Shown here piece after piece: positions 23,709 to 30,341 of a DNA stretch of 30,341 nt (position 1 is the stretch's first letter; the number at the start of each line of letters is the position of its first letter). Below the pieces are notes generated by a model that was not told the DNA's origin, did no database searches, and saw only the letters and a program-made list of their open reading frames with translations. The position numbers were made by a program, and so were the translations under genes. The stretch comes from Bacillota bacterium (GTDB lineage: Bacteria; Bacillota; Clostridia; Lachnospirales; Cellulosilyticaceae), in NCBI GenBank assembly GCA_023412455.1, contig JAEYNQ010000186.1, positions 1-30,341 on the forward strand, written 5' to 3'.

Positions 23709-24266
23709 ATGAATGAAAAGAAAGCTTTATCAATCAAGACAATTGTAGCTATTGGTATTGGGGCAGCTGTATTTCTTGTGCTAGGACGTTTTGCAGCCCT
23801 ACCAACAGGTGTACCTAATACGGAAATCCAAACAGCTTACGCCTTCCTTGCCTTAATGGCTATTCTTTATGGACCTGTTGCAGGAGCAGCGATTGGTTTT
23901 ATTGGACATACCCTTAAGGATATTACAGCTTACGGTTCACCCTGGTTTAGCTGGATTATAGCATCAGCAGTAGCAGGATTAATTATAGGCCTTGCATGGA
24001 AAAAACTAGATGTCAATAAAGGGGTATTTGGTAAAAAAGAAATCATTACCTTTAACATCTATCAAGTGGTTGCTAATATCATTGCTTGGGGAGTTGTAGC
24101 ACCTACTTTAGATATTGTTATTTATGCAGAACCCCTTGAAAAACTTTATTTACAGGGAAGTGTAGCAGGGATTTCTAATATTGTTACAGTAGGTATATTA
24201 GGCACACTTTTACTCTATGCTTATTCTAAAACAAGAACCAAAAAGGGAAGCTTAGATAAAGAATAA
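23709..24266 (+). CDS. ECF transporter S component, UPF0397 family (MtsT-like)
   Basis: A 185-residue membrane protein with about five to six hydrophobic segments, matching the UPF0397 substrate-capture subunits of energy-coupling factor transporters. Seen: GRFAALPTGVPNTEIQTAYA (residues 28-47), LYGPVAGAAIGFIGHTLKD and SPWFSWIIASAVAGLIIGL, characteristic of the family. Automated annotation often labels this family as riboflavin-specific. The S-box riboswitch directly upstream instead suggests methionine or a methionine precursor, as proposed for the MtsTUV systems, which have the same gene order. The start at 23709 is chosen because AAGGGGG is at 23694-23700; in-frame sequence upstream to a TTG has no such site. 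Confidence 0.85.
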   Translation: MNEKKALSIKTIVAIGIGAAVFLVLGRFAALPTGVPNTEIQTAYAFLALMAILYGPVAGAAIGFIGHTLKDITAYGSPWFSWIIASAVAGLIIGLAWKKLDVNKGVFGKKEIITFNIYQVVANIIAWGVVAPTLDIVIYAEPLEKLYLQGSVAGISNIVTVGILGTLLLYAYSKTRTKKGSLDKE

Positions 24267-24300
24267 GGACAAACTTTAAACTTTTTAGCATTTCTTAAGG

Positions 24301-24356
24301 CCCAAGGGAACTTAGGGTTCCTTTGGGGTAGAAATGTGGACAGCAGTCCACTTTTT
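24301..24356 (+). terminator. Tandem hairpins inside the ECF operon
   Basis: CCCAAGGGAAC (24301-24311) pairs with GTTCCTTTGGG (24317-24327), and just after it GTGGAC (24336-24341) pairs with GTCCAC (24346-24351), followed by TTTTTCT. The second hairpin has the form of a weak intrinsic terminator and would reduce expression of the ATPase and T subunits relative to the S component. The rest of the 315-nt gap (24357-24581) has no gene, but GCAGGGGGCTGAAA (24371-24384) recurs as GCAGGGGCTGAAA (24538-24550). Confidence 0.6.
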
Positions 24357-24581
24357 CTATCGGGTAAGAGGCAGGGGGCTGAAATAGTTTATCTAGAGCT
24401 TATAAAGTAGCAGTTAAAAGAAAAATATAAAATAGAGAGTATAAAATATAAAGACTTAAACAGTTTGAGAAATAGGACAGGCAAATAGGAAGTCTACGAA
24501 GCGGCTAAATGTAGGAGATAGGGCAATAGATAATCGTGCAGGGGCTGAAACAAGACGTGAAGAAAGGATAGCAAGATAAAA

Positions 24582-26294
24582 ATGGGAATCAAGAAACCGG
24601 TTATTGAATTTAAGGATTTTTGCTTTCAGTATAATGCACAAGCAAAACCGACATTAAAAAATATTAACTTAGTGATTTATGAAGGGGAAAAAGTACTGAT
24701 TATAGGACCTTCAGGCTCAGGGAAGAGTACACTTTCTAACTGCATAAATGGATTAGTCCCTTTTTATTACGAAGGAGAAATAACAGGACAATTGCTTATA
24801 AATGGCAAGGAAACAAAAAAATCAAGTATCTTTCAGCTATCCAATGAAGTAGGGACCGTTCTGCAGGATCCAGATGGTCAGTTTATTGGTTTAACAGTAG
24901 CAGAAGATATTGCTTTTAAACTCGAGAACGCTTGTGTACCACAAGAAGAAATGAAGGAAAAAGTAGAGCAGACAGCAAGGCTTGTAGAGATAGGGAATCG
25001 ATTAGAGAGTTCCCCTCATAGCCTTTCAGGTGGACAGAAGCAACGTGTCACACTGGCAGGGGTTATAGTAGGCGATGTGGACATTCTTCTTTTTGATGAA
25101 CCATTGGCAAGCTTGGATCCAGCTACAGGTAAGACGGCCATTGAACTCATTGATGAGATCCAAAAAAAGACAGGTAAAACCATTGTGATTATAGAGCATC
25201 GCCTAGAGGATGTATTACATCGTGAAGTAGACCGTATTATTGTTATGGATGAAGGGTCTATTATTGCAGATACCACAACAGAAGAGCTATTGGGGAAATC
25301 CCTTTTAACAGATACAGGTATTCGTGAACCACTTTATATAACAGCTTTAAAATATGCAGGTTGTGAGGTAACCCCTCATATAAAGCCCCAGCAAATTCAT
25401 ACTTTACAAGTGGCAGAATGTAAAAACAAGCTTTTAGAATGGTATGAAGCGTGTACTAAAGAATTACCACAAGAAAAAGAGGAAGTTGTTCTTGAATTTG
25501 AAAAAGTAAGCTTTGGCTATACAGCTGAAAGAGAGACACTAAAGGATATTAGTTTTAAAGTTTACAAAGGCGAAATGTTAAGCATTGTAGGTAAGAATGG
25601 AGCAGGTAAGTCCACTCTGTCTAAGTTGGTGTGTGGTTTTTATAAGCCTACTAAAGGTAAAATTTTATTTGCAGGCAAGGATATGATAGAGGATACGATT
25701 AAGGAACGTGCTACACGAATAGGGATGGTTATGCAAAATCCAAACCAAATGATTTCTCAAAGCATGATCTTTGATGAGGTGGCTTTAGGCCTAAGAGTAA
25801 GAGGTGTTAGTGAAGAAGAAGTAGAGACTCGCGTCAATGAGACCCTTAAAATATGTGGCTTATATCCCTTCCGTAACTGGCCCATTTCTGCCTTAAGCTT
25901 TGGACAGAAAAAAAGAGTAACGATTGCAGCCATATTAGTCCTTCGTCCAGAAGTAATCATTCTAGATGAGCCGACAGCAGGACAAGATTTTAAACATTAC
26001 ACAGAAATTATGGAATTCCTAAAAGACCTCAATAAGCAAGGAATGACTATTATTATGATTACCCATGATATGCATCTTATGCTAGAGTATACGGATAGGG
26101 CTATTGTTGTCTCTGAAGGAGAAATGGTAGCGAATAATTTAACGACGTATGTTTTAACAGATAAAGAGATTATTACAAAAGCTTATTTAAAAGAAACTTC
26201 CCTCTATGAGTTAGCCCTTAAAGCAGGGGTTCAGGAACCCAGGGCTTTTGTAAAATGCTTTATAGATTATGATAGGAGGATGAGAAGCAAGTGA
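24582..26294 (+). CDS. ECF transporter ATPase, two fused ABC domains
   Basis: A 570-residue protein with two complete ABC domains, equivalent to EcfA and EcfA' joined. Domain 1: Walker A GPSGSGKST (residues 42-50), VLQDPDGQFIG, signature LSGGQKQRV, Walker B ILLFDEPLASLDP, IIEHRLED. Domain 2: Walker A GKNGAGKST (337-345), VMQNPNQMIS, degenerate signature LSFGQKKRV, Walker B VIILDEPTAGQD and ITHDMH. The Q-helix DPD/NPN motifs are typical of ECF ATPases that couple to the T subunit. The linker between domains is around residues 260-305. AAAGGA lies 13 bases before the ATG, a rather long spacing. The dedicated S-AA'-T gene order suggests a group I-like self-contained transporter rather than a shared module. 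Confidence 0.92.
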   Translation: MGIKKPVIEFKDFCFQYNAQAKPTLKNINLVIYEGEKVLIIGPSGSGKSTLSNCINGLVPFYYEGEITGQLLINGKETKKSSIFQLSNEVGTVLQDPDGQFIGLTVAEDIAFKLENACVPQEEMKEKVEQTARLVEIGNRLESSPHSLSGGQKQRVTLAGVIVGDVDILLFDEPLASLDPATGKTAIELIDEIQKKTGKTIVIIEHRLEDVLHREVDRIIVMDEGSIIADTTTEELLGKSLLTDTGIREPLYITALKYAGCEVTPHIKPQQIHTLQVAECKNKLLEWYEACTKELPQEKEEVVLEFEKVSFGYTAERETLKDISFKVYKGEMLSIVGKNGAGKSTLSKLVCGFYKPTKGKILFAGKDMIEDTIKERATRIGMVMQNPNQMISQSMIFDEVALGLRVRGVSEEEVETRVNETLKICGLYPFRNWPISALSFGQKKRVTIAAILVLRPEVIILDEPTAGQDFKHYTEIMEFLKDLNKQGMTIIMITHDMHLMLEYTDRAIVVSEGEMVANNLTTYVLTDKEIITKAYLKETSLYELALKAGVQEPRAFVKCFIDYDRRMRSK

Positions 26295-27121
26295 GTCAAA
26301 CGATGTTAGGGTATATTAAAGAAGATTCCCCTATTCACCATTTAACAGGGGCAACAAAGCTTATTTGCCTCCTTTTATTTTCTCTTGCCTCTATGTTGAC
26401 TTATGATACAAGAGTGCTAGGGTTAGTATTAGTTTTTAGTATAGCGATGTTTAAGGTTTCAAAGATTAAATTCAAAGATGTGGCCTTTGTAGTTTACTTT
26501 ATATTAACATTTTTACTGCTTAATAATATAGCCATTTTTATTTTTTCCCCTTATGAAGGTGTTGAGATTTACGGAACGCAAAGGGATCTCCTAAAGCTTG
26601 TAGGGCCTTATACCTTAACGGTAGAACAGCTTTTTTATCAGTTTAATATTACATTAAAATATCTATCCATTATTCCCATGGCACTCCTCTTTATGGTGGC
26701 CACTCACCCCAGTGAATTTGCGGCCTCTCTTAATCGTATTGGTGTGAGTTATAAGGGGGCTTATGCAGTGGCTATTGCCCTTCGCTACATTCCAGATGTT
26801 CAAAGGGATTTTCATGATATTTCCTTTGCACAACAAGCCAGAGGGATAGATCTGTCTAAAAAAGAAAAGTTAGGGAAACGCATCAAAAATGTTACAGCTA
26901 TACTCCTGCCTCTTATTTTTTCTAGCTTAGAGCGTATTGAGACCATTAGTTGTGCCATGGAATTAAGGGCTTTTGGCAATGGTAAAAAACGAACTTGGTA
27001 CAGCGCACGCCCCTTCAAAAAAGGAGATTATATAGCTATGGGTATAGCCACTATTTTCCTTATTCTTTCATTGACTATGACCATAAAAAATGGAAGTCGT
27101 TTTTACAATCCTTTCTTATAG
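26291..27121 (+). CDS. ECF transporter transmembrane (T) component
   Basis: A 276-residue EcfT/CbiQ-family subunit that links S component and ATPases. It has about five membrane segments, the opening SPIHHLTGATKLICLLLFS typical of the family, and the two cytoplasmic coupling motifs seen here as QQARGIDLS (Ala-Arg-Gly) and ELRAFGNG (x-Arg-Ala/x). The start is GTG at 26291, overlapping the ATPase stop as GTGA, with AGGAGG ten bases upstream; the next ATG (26303) would lose the coupling. It is the last gene of the S-box operon. Confidence 0.9.
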   Translation: MSQTMLGYIKEDSPIHHLTGATKLICLLLFSLASMLTYDTRVLGLVLVFSIAMFKVSKIKFKDVAFVVYFILTFLLLNNIAIFIFSPYEGVEIYGTQRDLLKLVGPYTLTVEQLFYQFNITLKYLSIIPMALLFMVATHPSEFAASLNRIGVSYKGAYAVAIALRYIPDVQRDFHDISFAQQARGIDLSKKEKLGKRIKNVTAILLPLIFSSLERIETISCAMELRAFGNGKKRTWYSARPFKKGDYIAMGIATIFLILSLTMTIKNGSRFYNPFL

Positions 27122-27218
27122 GTAAGAGATTGTATGGCTTATAGGAATGGAAATATTATAGCGATTGCTTTTAATACAACAACTCCTTATAATAAGATAG
27201 GACCATAAAGGTTGTTTC

Positions 27219-27255
27219 AAAAGGATTAAGCCCTATTTGAGATAGCCTTTTATTT
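27219..27255 (+). terminator. Possible terminator after the ECF operon
   Basis: AAAAGG (27219-27224) pairs with CCTTTT (27246-27251), with an inner CTAT/ATAG stem, followed by ATTTT. The stem is interrupted by an 8-nt bulge, so it is a weak candidate. Confidence 0.4.
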
Positions 27256-27371
27256 TATGAGTCACATGTAAAATGAAAACAAGCTAAATAAGACCTTGTC
27301 AAACAGGTCGATAGATGAGAAACACTATAGATTATTTGGAAGACTAAAAGATCATAAGGAGAAATCAAGAT

Positions 27372-28019
27372 ATGCGTTTAAGAAGAGATAGTAGAGCCCC
27401 TGAGTATTTGGCACAAGATGAAAGAGTTATTCTAGAACCCAAGAGTTTTAAAGGACGATGGAAGGAACACTTTGGCAATAACAATCCCATACATGTGGAG
27501 TTTGGTTGTGGAAAAGGGGGGTTCATCACAGCCCTTGCCCTTCGCCACCCAGAGATTAACTATATAGCAGTCGAACGAGCAGAAACAGTAGTCTATAAGG
27601 CATGTAAAAAGGCGAATCGTTCAGAAGAGATTCCACAAAATGTCCGTTTCCTCTTTTTTGATGTAAGAGAGTGCATGGAAATTTTTGAAGCAGGTGAGGT
27701 AGAACGCATCTATCTTAATTTCTCTGATCCATGGCCAAAAAAACGTCATGCCAATCGACGTCTGACAGATAGAAGCTTCTTAGAAAAGTATGAAGTTGTG
27801 CTGAGTGAAGAAGGAGAAATTCATTTTAAAACAGATAATAAGGGGTTATTTGCCTACTCTATTGAAGAATTTTCGGCCACCCATTGGGTGATGAAAAATG
27901 TAACCTTAGATCTTCATCAAAGTAATAGAGAAGATAACATTATGACAGAATATGAAAAGAAATTTTCTGAAATGGGCTTTACCATTAATCGTTTAGAAGC
28001 CCTTAAACCTAAGAAATAA
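27372..28019 (+). CDS. trmB: tRNA (guanine46-N7)-methyltransferase
   Basis: Forms m7G46 in the variable loop of tRNAs. The 215-residue length is normal for bacterial TrmB. Seen: VEFGCGKGGFITALAL (SAM-binding motif I), YIAVERAETVVYKA (motif II), the family signature LNFSDPWPKKRHANRRLT, which contains the catalytic Asp and tRNA-binding basic residues, and IHFKTDNKGLFAYSIEEF near the end. AAGGAG lies upstream of the ATG at a normal distance. It is separated from the ECF operon by 250 nt that hold only a weak terminator candidate. Confidence 0.95.
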   Translation: MRLRRDSRAPEYLAQDERVILEPKSFKGRWKEHFGNNNPIHVEFGCGKGGFITALALRHPEINYIAVERAETVVYKACKKANRSEEIPQNVRFLFFDVRECMEIFEAGEVERIYLNFSDPWPKKRHANRRLTDRSFLEKYEVVLSEEGEIHFKTDNKGLFAYSIEEFSATHWVMKNVTLDLHQSNREDNIMTEYEKKFSEMGFTINRLEALKPKK

Positions 28020-28067
28020 ATGCTATCACTATTTTAGACAAAATAGTAAAAAGAATGTAAATAAGTG

Positions 28068-28109
28068 AGCTCCTTTCATATAGTATAATAAGATGCTATG
28101 AAAGGAGCT
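28068..28109 (+). promoter_or_regulatory. Perfect 13-bp inverted repeat covering the next ribosome binding site
   Basis: AGCTCCTTTCATA (28068-28080) and TATGAAAGGAGCT (28097-28109) are exact complements around a 16-nt loop. The 3' arm contains AAAGGAG, the Shine-Dalgarno of the gene starting at 28115, so the folded form would hide it. The loop contains TATAAT, a possible -10 box without a recognisable -35. It could equally act as the trmB terminator, though the following TTCTTT tract is short. Confidence 0.6.
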
Positions 28110-28114
28110 TCTTT

Positions 28115-28300
28115 ATGAGCTTTCAAGATATTGTAAAACAATTTGTTTCGGATGTAGCCTATGAAGCCGCACAACAAAAAAATAAGAAAAAAGCTAAAAA
28201 TACAGGGAACTTTCTAAGTGAAGTGAACCATACCCTAGACGAGATGGAAGACTATTTACAAGAAAAAACGAAGTTTTTTGGCACCTCCTCAAGAAGATAG
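28115..28300 (+). CDS. Small uncharacterised protein (61 aa)
   Basis: A 61-residue, charged, probably helical protein: an N-terminal helix (SFQDIVKQFVSDVAYEAA), a lysine cluster (KNKKKAK) and a second acidic helix (SEVNHTLDEMEDYLQEK). There is no signal peptide or membrane segment and I do not recognise a family. It has a good ribosome binding site (AAAGGAG, eight bases from the ATG), which is why I regard it as real. The site is buried in a perfect inverted repeat. It sits between trmB and trxA, both in the same direction, with a separate promoter before trxA. Confidence 0.65.
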   Translation: MSFQDIVKQFVSDVAYEAAQQKNKKKAKNTGNFLSEVNHTLDEMEDYLQEKTKFFGTSSRR

Positions 28301-28302
28301 TT

Positions 28303-28332
28303 TTGTATATAAACAGGTAGATATGATATACT
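28303..28332 (+). promoter_or_regulatory. Probable promoter of trxA
   Basis: TTGTAT (28303-28308), 18-nt spacer, TATACT (28327-28332). It gives a leader of roughly 110 nt before the trxA start, in which I see no known regulatory element. Confidence 0.5.
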
Positions 28333-28451
28333 ACTAATAAGTGTAAAAGCACTTGCATTTATAAGATTTATAGACTAAACTAACAGTAGGCTTCCATATA
28401 ATGGCTACCTGCTAGGGAGTACATGCGGTAAGTTTTAAGGAGGAGAAGAAG

Positions 28452-28769
28452 ATGGCTTTTAAATTTACAGATAGTAACTTTGAGGAAGAAGCAATTAAAG
28501 CATCTGTACCTGTTGTAGTAGATTTTTATGCAGATTGGTGTGGACCTTGTAAAATGATTGCACCTGTTATCGAAGAACTTGCAAAGGATTATGAAGGCAA
28601 GGTAAAAATAGGTAAAGTCAACACAGATGAAAATAGAGGAGTAGCTACAAAATACAATGTCATGAGTATACCAACCATTATCTTTTTAAAGAATGGGCAA
28701 GTGGTAGACACTGTAGTAGGAGCTGTTCCAAAGACAGTTTTAGAACAAAAAATTAATGCCATGCTATAA
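28452..28769 (+). CDS. trxA: Thioredoxin
   Basis: A 105-residue thioredoxin, the general dithiol reductant that is recharged by thioredoxin reductase. The active site is WCGPCK with Cys30 and Cys33; the buried Asp of VVDFYADW, the cis-proline loop MSIPTI and the glycine of the last strand (VVGAVPK) are present. AAGGAGGAG precedes the ATG. It is a single gene with its own promoter and a strong terminator; no reductase gene is adjacent. Confidence 0.96.
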   Translation: MAFKFTDSNFEEEAIKASVPVVVDFYADWCGPCKMIAPVIEELAKDYEGKVKIGKVNTDENRGVATKYNVMSIPTIIFLKNGQVVDTVVGAVPKTVLEQKINAML

Positions 28770-28781
28770 AAGAGGCATAAT

Positions 28782-28824
28782 AAAACCCTCATATAGAGCT
28801 CTTAGCGCTCTGTGTGAGGGTTTT
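28782..28824. terminator. Bidirectional terminator between trxA and the convergent gene
   Basis: An 18-bp stem with two G-U pairs: AAAACCCTCATATAGAGC (28782-28799) with GCTCTGTGTGAGGGTTTT (28807-28824), loop of seven. The arms end in A and T runs, so it can terminate trxA on the plus strand and the AI-2E family gene on the minus strand. Confidence 0.92.
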
Positions 28825-28851
28825 GATTTGTAAAGAAAGCATCATAAAGGA

Positions 28852-30114
28852 TTATTTCCTTTTAGGAGTTGGTTGAGTGGGGGGAGGAGTAGAGGGCATT
28901 TGGCTAGGTGGAACAGGTACGGTAATATGCTTAATATGCAGTACTTTGTCTATATAGCGATTGATATTAAGAAGTACAATAGCGATAATAGGTGAAGCAA
29001 AGAACATGCCTAAAACACCCCATAAAGCCCCACCCACTAATATACCAGAAATAATCCAAAAAGGACTAAGTCCAATAGAATCTCCAAGTATTTTAGGGCC
29101 TAAGATAAGCCCGTCAAACTGCTGGAGTAAGAAAATAAAGATAGCCACCAAGATAGCTGGCCAAAAGCCGCTAAAGAGCGTAATAATAACAGCAGGAATA
29201 GCCCCTAAAAATGGTCCGAAGTAAGGAATCATATTAAAGACACCTACGATCAGAGAAAGTAATATAGCATAAGGGTTCCTTAAGATAGAAAGTCCAATGA
29301 AACAAAGCACCCCAATGATGGCAGAATCAATAAATTTTCCTATGAAGAAACGGATAAAGATCTGATGCCCTTCGCTAAAGATACTAATGATTTTATCGGC
29401 TTTTTGAACACTAAATAGAGAATAAATAACACGCTTGGAGCCATAAGCAAAGGCGTCTTTCTGTTGCAAAACATAAAAGGCTATAACTAATGCCATAATC
29501 CCATTAAAGAAGGAGGAGGTAAAAGAGTAAGCTTGAGCAACTACAGTAGACAATATGCTAGAAAACATAGTATTAAGTTTAGAGAAATTCAAGAAATCCT
29601 GTAAGTTAGCATTAATCATTTCAAAAAATTTAGGGACATCAATGGGGAGATTAAAGGTGGTAATGCCATTAATCATATGGCCTTCGATGGAAGCCATACT
29701 AGCTTGTAACTCATCCATATAAGATGGAAACATCTCCACTAAATCCTTAATGTTTCCTAGAATTTGAGGAATAAGATAGCGAATCATCAAGATTCCGGTT
29801 CCCAAAATAACAAGATACACAATAATGATGGATAAAGTACGAATAAGCTTTTGATACTTCGTTTGATGAGGTTTAAAGATTTTTAGAAGATACTTTTCAA
29901 AGAATCCCATAATCGGATTAAAAAGATAAGCAATCAGCAAACCATAAAGAATAGGGGATACAATTTTAAAAATGCCTTTGAAGAAATGCATAATAGAAGG
30001 GGCGATGTTATCTGTGTTAGAAGAAACTCTATAAAATAGAATAGAGACCACGATAACAAAAATAGCATAAAGAGCTATTTTTAAGTAAATATTATCTTGC
30101 CAAAATTTTTTCAT
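28852..30114 (-). CDS. AI-2E transporter (PerM) family membrane protein
   Basis: A 420-residue polytopic protein with about eight membrane segments and the family layout: paired N-terminal helices (IALYAIFVIVVSILFY; IVSPILYGLLIAYLFNPI), a soluble central segment with IPQILGNIKDLVEMFPSYMD, and the conserved C-terminal block GVFNMIPYFGPFLGAIPA followed by LGPKILGDSIGLSPFWII. The family contains proteins reported to export autoinducer-2 and others acting as Na+/H+ antiporters, so the substrate is uncertain. The last 25 residues are a Pro/Thr-rich basic cytoplasmic tail that is not part of the domain. A GAGGT ribosome binding site precedes the ATG on the minus strand. It is convergent with trxA and divergent from the tRNA. 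Confidence 0.9.
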   Translation of the reverse strand: MKKFWQDNIYLKIALYAIFVIVVSILFYRVSSNTDNIAPSIMHFFKGIFKIVSPILYGLLIAYLFNPIMGFFEKYLLKIFKPHQTKYQKLIRTLSIIIVYLVILGTGILMIRYLIPQILGNIKDLVEMFPSYMDELQASMASIEGHMINGITTFNLPIDVPKFFEMINANLQDFLNFSKLNTMFSSILSTVVAQAYSFTSSFFNGIMALVIAFYVLQQKDAFAYGSKRVIYSLFSVQKADKIISIFSEGHQIFIRFFIGKFIDSAIIGVLCFIGLSILRNPYAILLSLIVGVFNMIPYFGPFLGAIPAVIITLFSGFWPAILVAIFIFLLQQFDGLILGPKILGDSIGLSPFWIISGILVGGALWGVLGMFFASPIIAIVLLNINRYIDKVLHIKHITVPVPPSQMPSTPPPTQPTPKRK

Positions 30115-30187
30115 GTCTTACCTCACTTAATAAATAATAGGTTCATTCTAACACATTATTATGTAGAAAAAAAGAAATAATAAATGC

Positions 30188-30216
30188 TTGACATAAGCGA
30201 GGGGCTTAGATATAAT
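30188..30216 (+). promoter_or_regulatory. Consensus promoter of tRNA-Leu
   Basis: Perfect TTGACA (30188-30193), 17-nt spacer, perfect TATAAT (30211-30216), 40 nt before the tRNA, as expected of a strong stable-RNA promoter. Confidence 0.9.
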
Positions 30217-30256
30217 AATACTTGTCCTAAGGAAAGCAATCCTTTGGAGAATATAT

Positions 30257-30341
30257 GCGGAAGTGTCGGAACTGGCAGACGAGCAAGACTAAGGATCTTG
30301 TAAGCAATGCGCTTGTGTGGGTTCAAGTCCCATCTTCCGCA
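30257..30341 (+). tRNA. tRNA-Leu (anticodon AAG)
   Basis: An 85-nt class II tRNA. The acceptor stem is GCGGAAG/CTTCCGC with discriminator A at the last base of the window. The anticodon stem CAAGA/TCTTG encloses loop CTAAGGA, so the anticodon is AAG (codon CUU). A long variable arm (AAGC...GCTT) and T arm GTGGG/TTCAAGT/CCCAT support leucine identity. Whether CCA is encoded cannot be seen because the window ends here. Confidence 0.95.

Noticed and set aside
24335..24388. 17-codon ORF starting ATGTGGACAGCAG in the ECF operon gap
   Set aside because: No ribosome binding site, overlaps the terminator-like hairpin, no amino acid bias relevant to methionine.
28028..28047. AT-only hairpin after trmB as terminator
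   Set aside because: ACTATTTT/AAAATAGT forms an 8-bp stem, but it is followed by A, not T, residues and has only two G-C pairs.

Overview
The window is AT-rich DNA from a low-GC Gram-positive anaerobe, most likely a member of Clostridia (Lachnospirales-like). Supporting signs are AGGAGG-type ribosome binding sites before nearly every gene, sigma-A promoters of the TTGACA-N17-TATAAT type, many hairpin-plus-T-run terminators, SAM-I and cobalamin riboswitches, the tatD/yabE/rsmA neighbourhood typical of Firmicutes, and a group II-like ECF transporter. I cannot assign a genus.

Positions 1-10148 hold an accessory, biosynthetic-looking operon on the plus strand. It has five paralogous B12-binding radical SAM proteins (the first cut by the window edge), two putative GNAT-type acyltransferases, one GH3-family acyl-adenylating/amide-forming enzyme and possibly a 43-codon small ORF at the end. 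Genes overlap or nearly abut, so they are probably co-transcribed. The product is unknown. This is the strongest candidate for an undescribed pathway.

Positions 10194-13593 carry housekeeping genes: tatD, a G5/3D-domain cell-wall protein (YabE-like) with its own promoter and leader, and rsmA. Positions 13625-16177 form an aromatic amino acid operon (DAHP synthase, prephenate dehydratase). It is preceded by a perfect promoter, a 42-codon leader peptide in which 8 of 10 consecutive residues are Phe, Trp or Tyr, and a strong terminator. This looks like ribosome-mediated attenuation sensing all three aromatic amino acids, which would be unusual in Firmicutes. ridA follows from its own promoter.

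Positions 16775-20096 hold a Lys/Glu repeat protein, and on the minus strand an orphan six-helix membrane protein and a small HExxH protein with two CxxC pairs. Positions 20221-23306 are a cobalamin-riboswitch-controlled B12 uptake operon (btuFCD). Positions 23365-27121 are an S-box-controlled ECF transporter (S component, fused double ATPase, T component), probably for methionine or a related compound. The rest is trmB, a 61-aa unknown protein behind a perfect inverted repeat, thioredoxin, a convergent AI-2E family membrane protein, and a tRNA-Leu with anticodon AAG reaching the window edge.

The B12 uptake and methionine-type uptake operons would supply the two cofactors (cobalamin and SAM) that the radical SAM cluster needs, although they are separate transcription units and the link may be coincidental.
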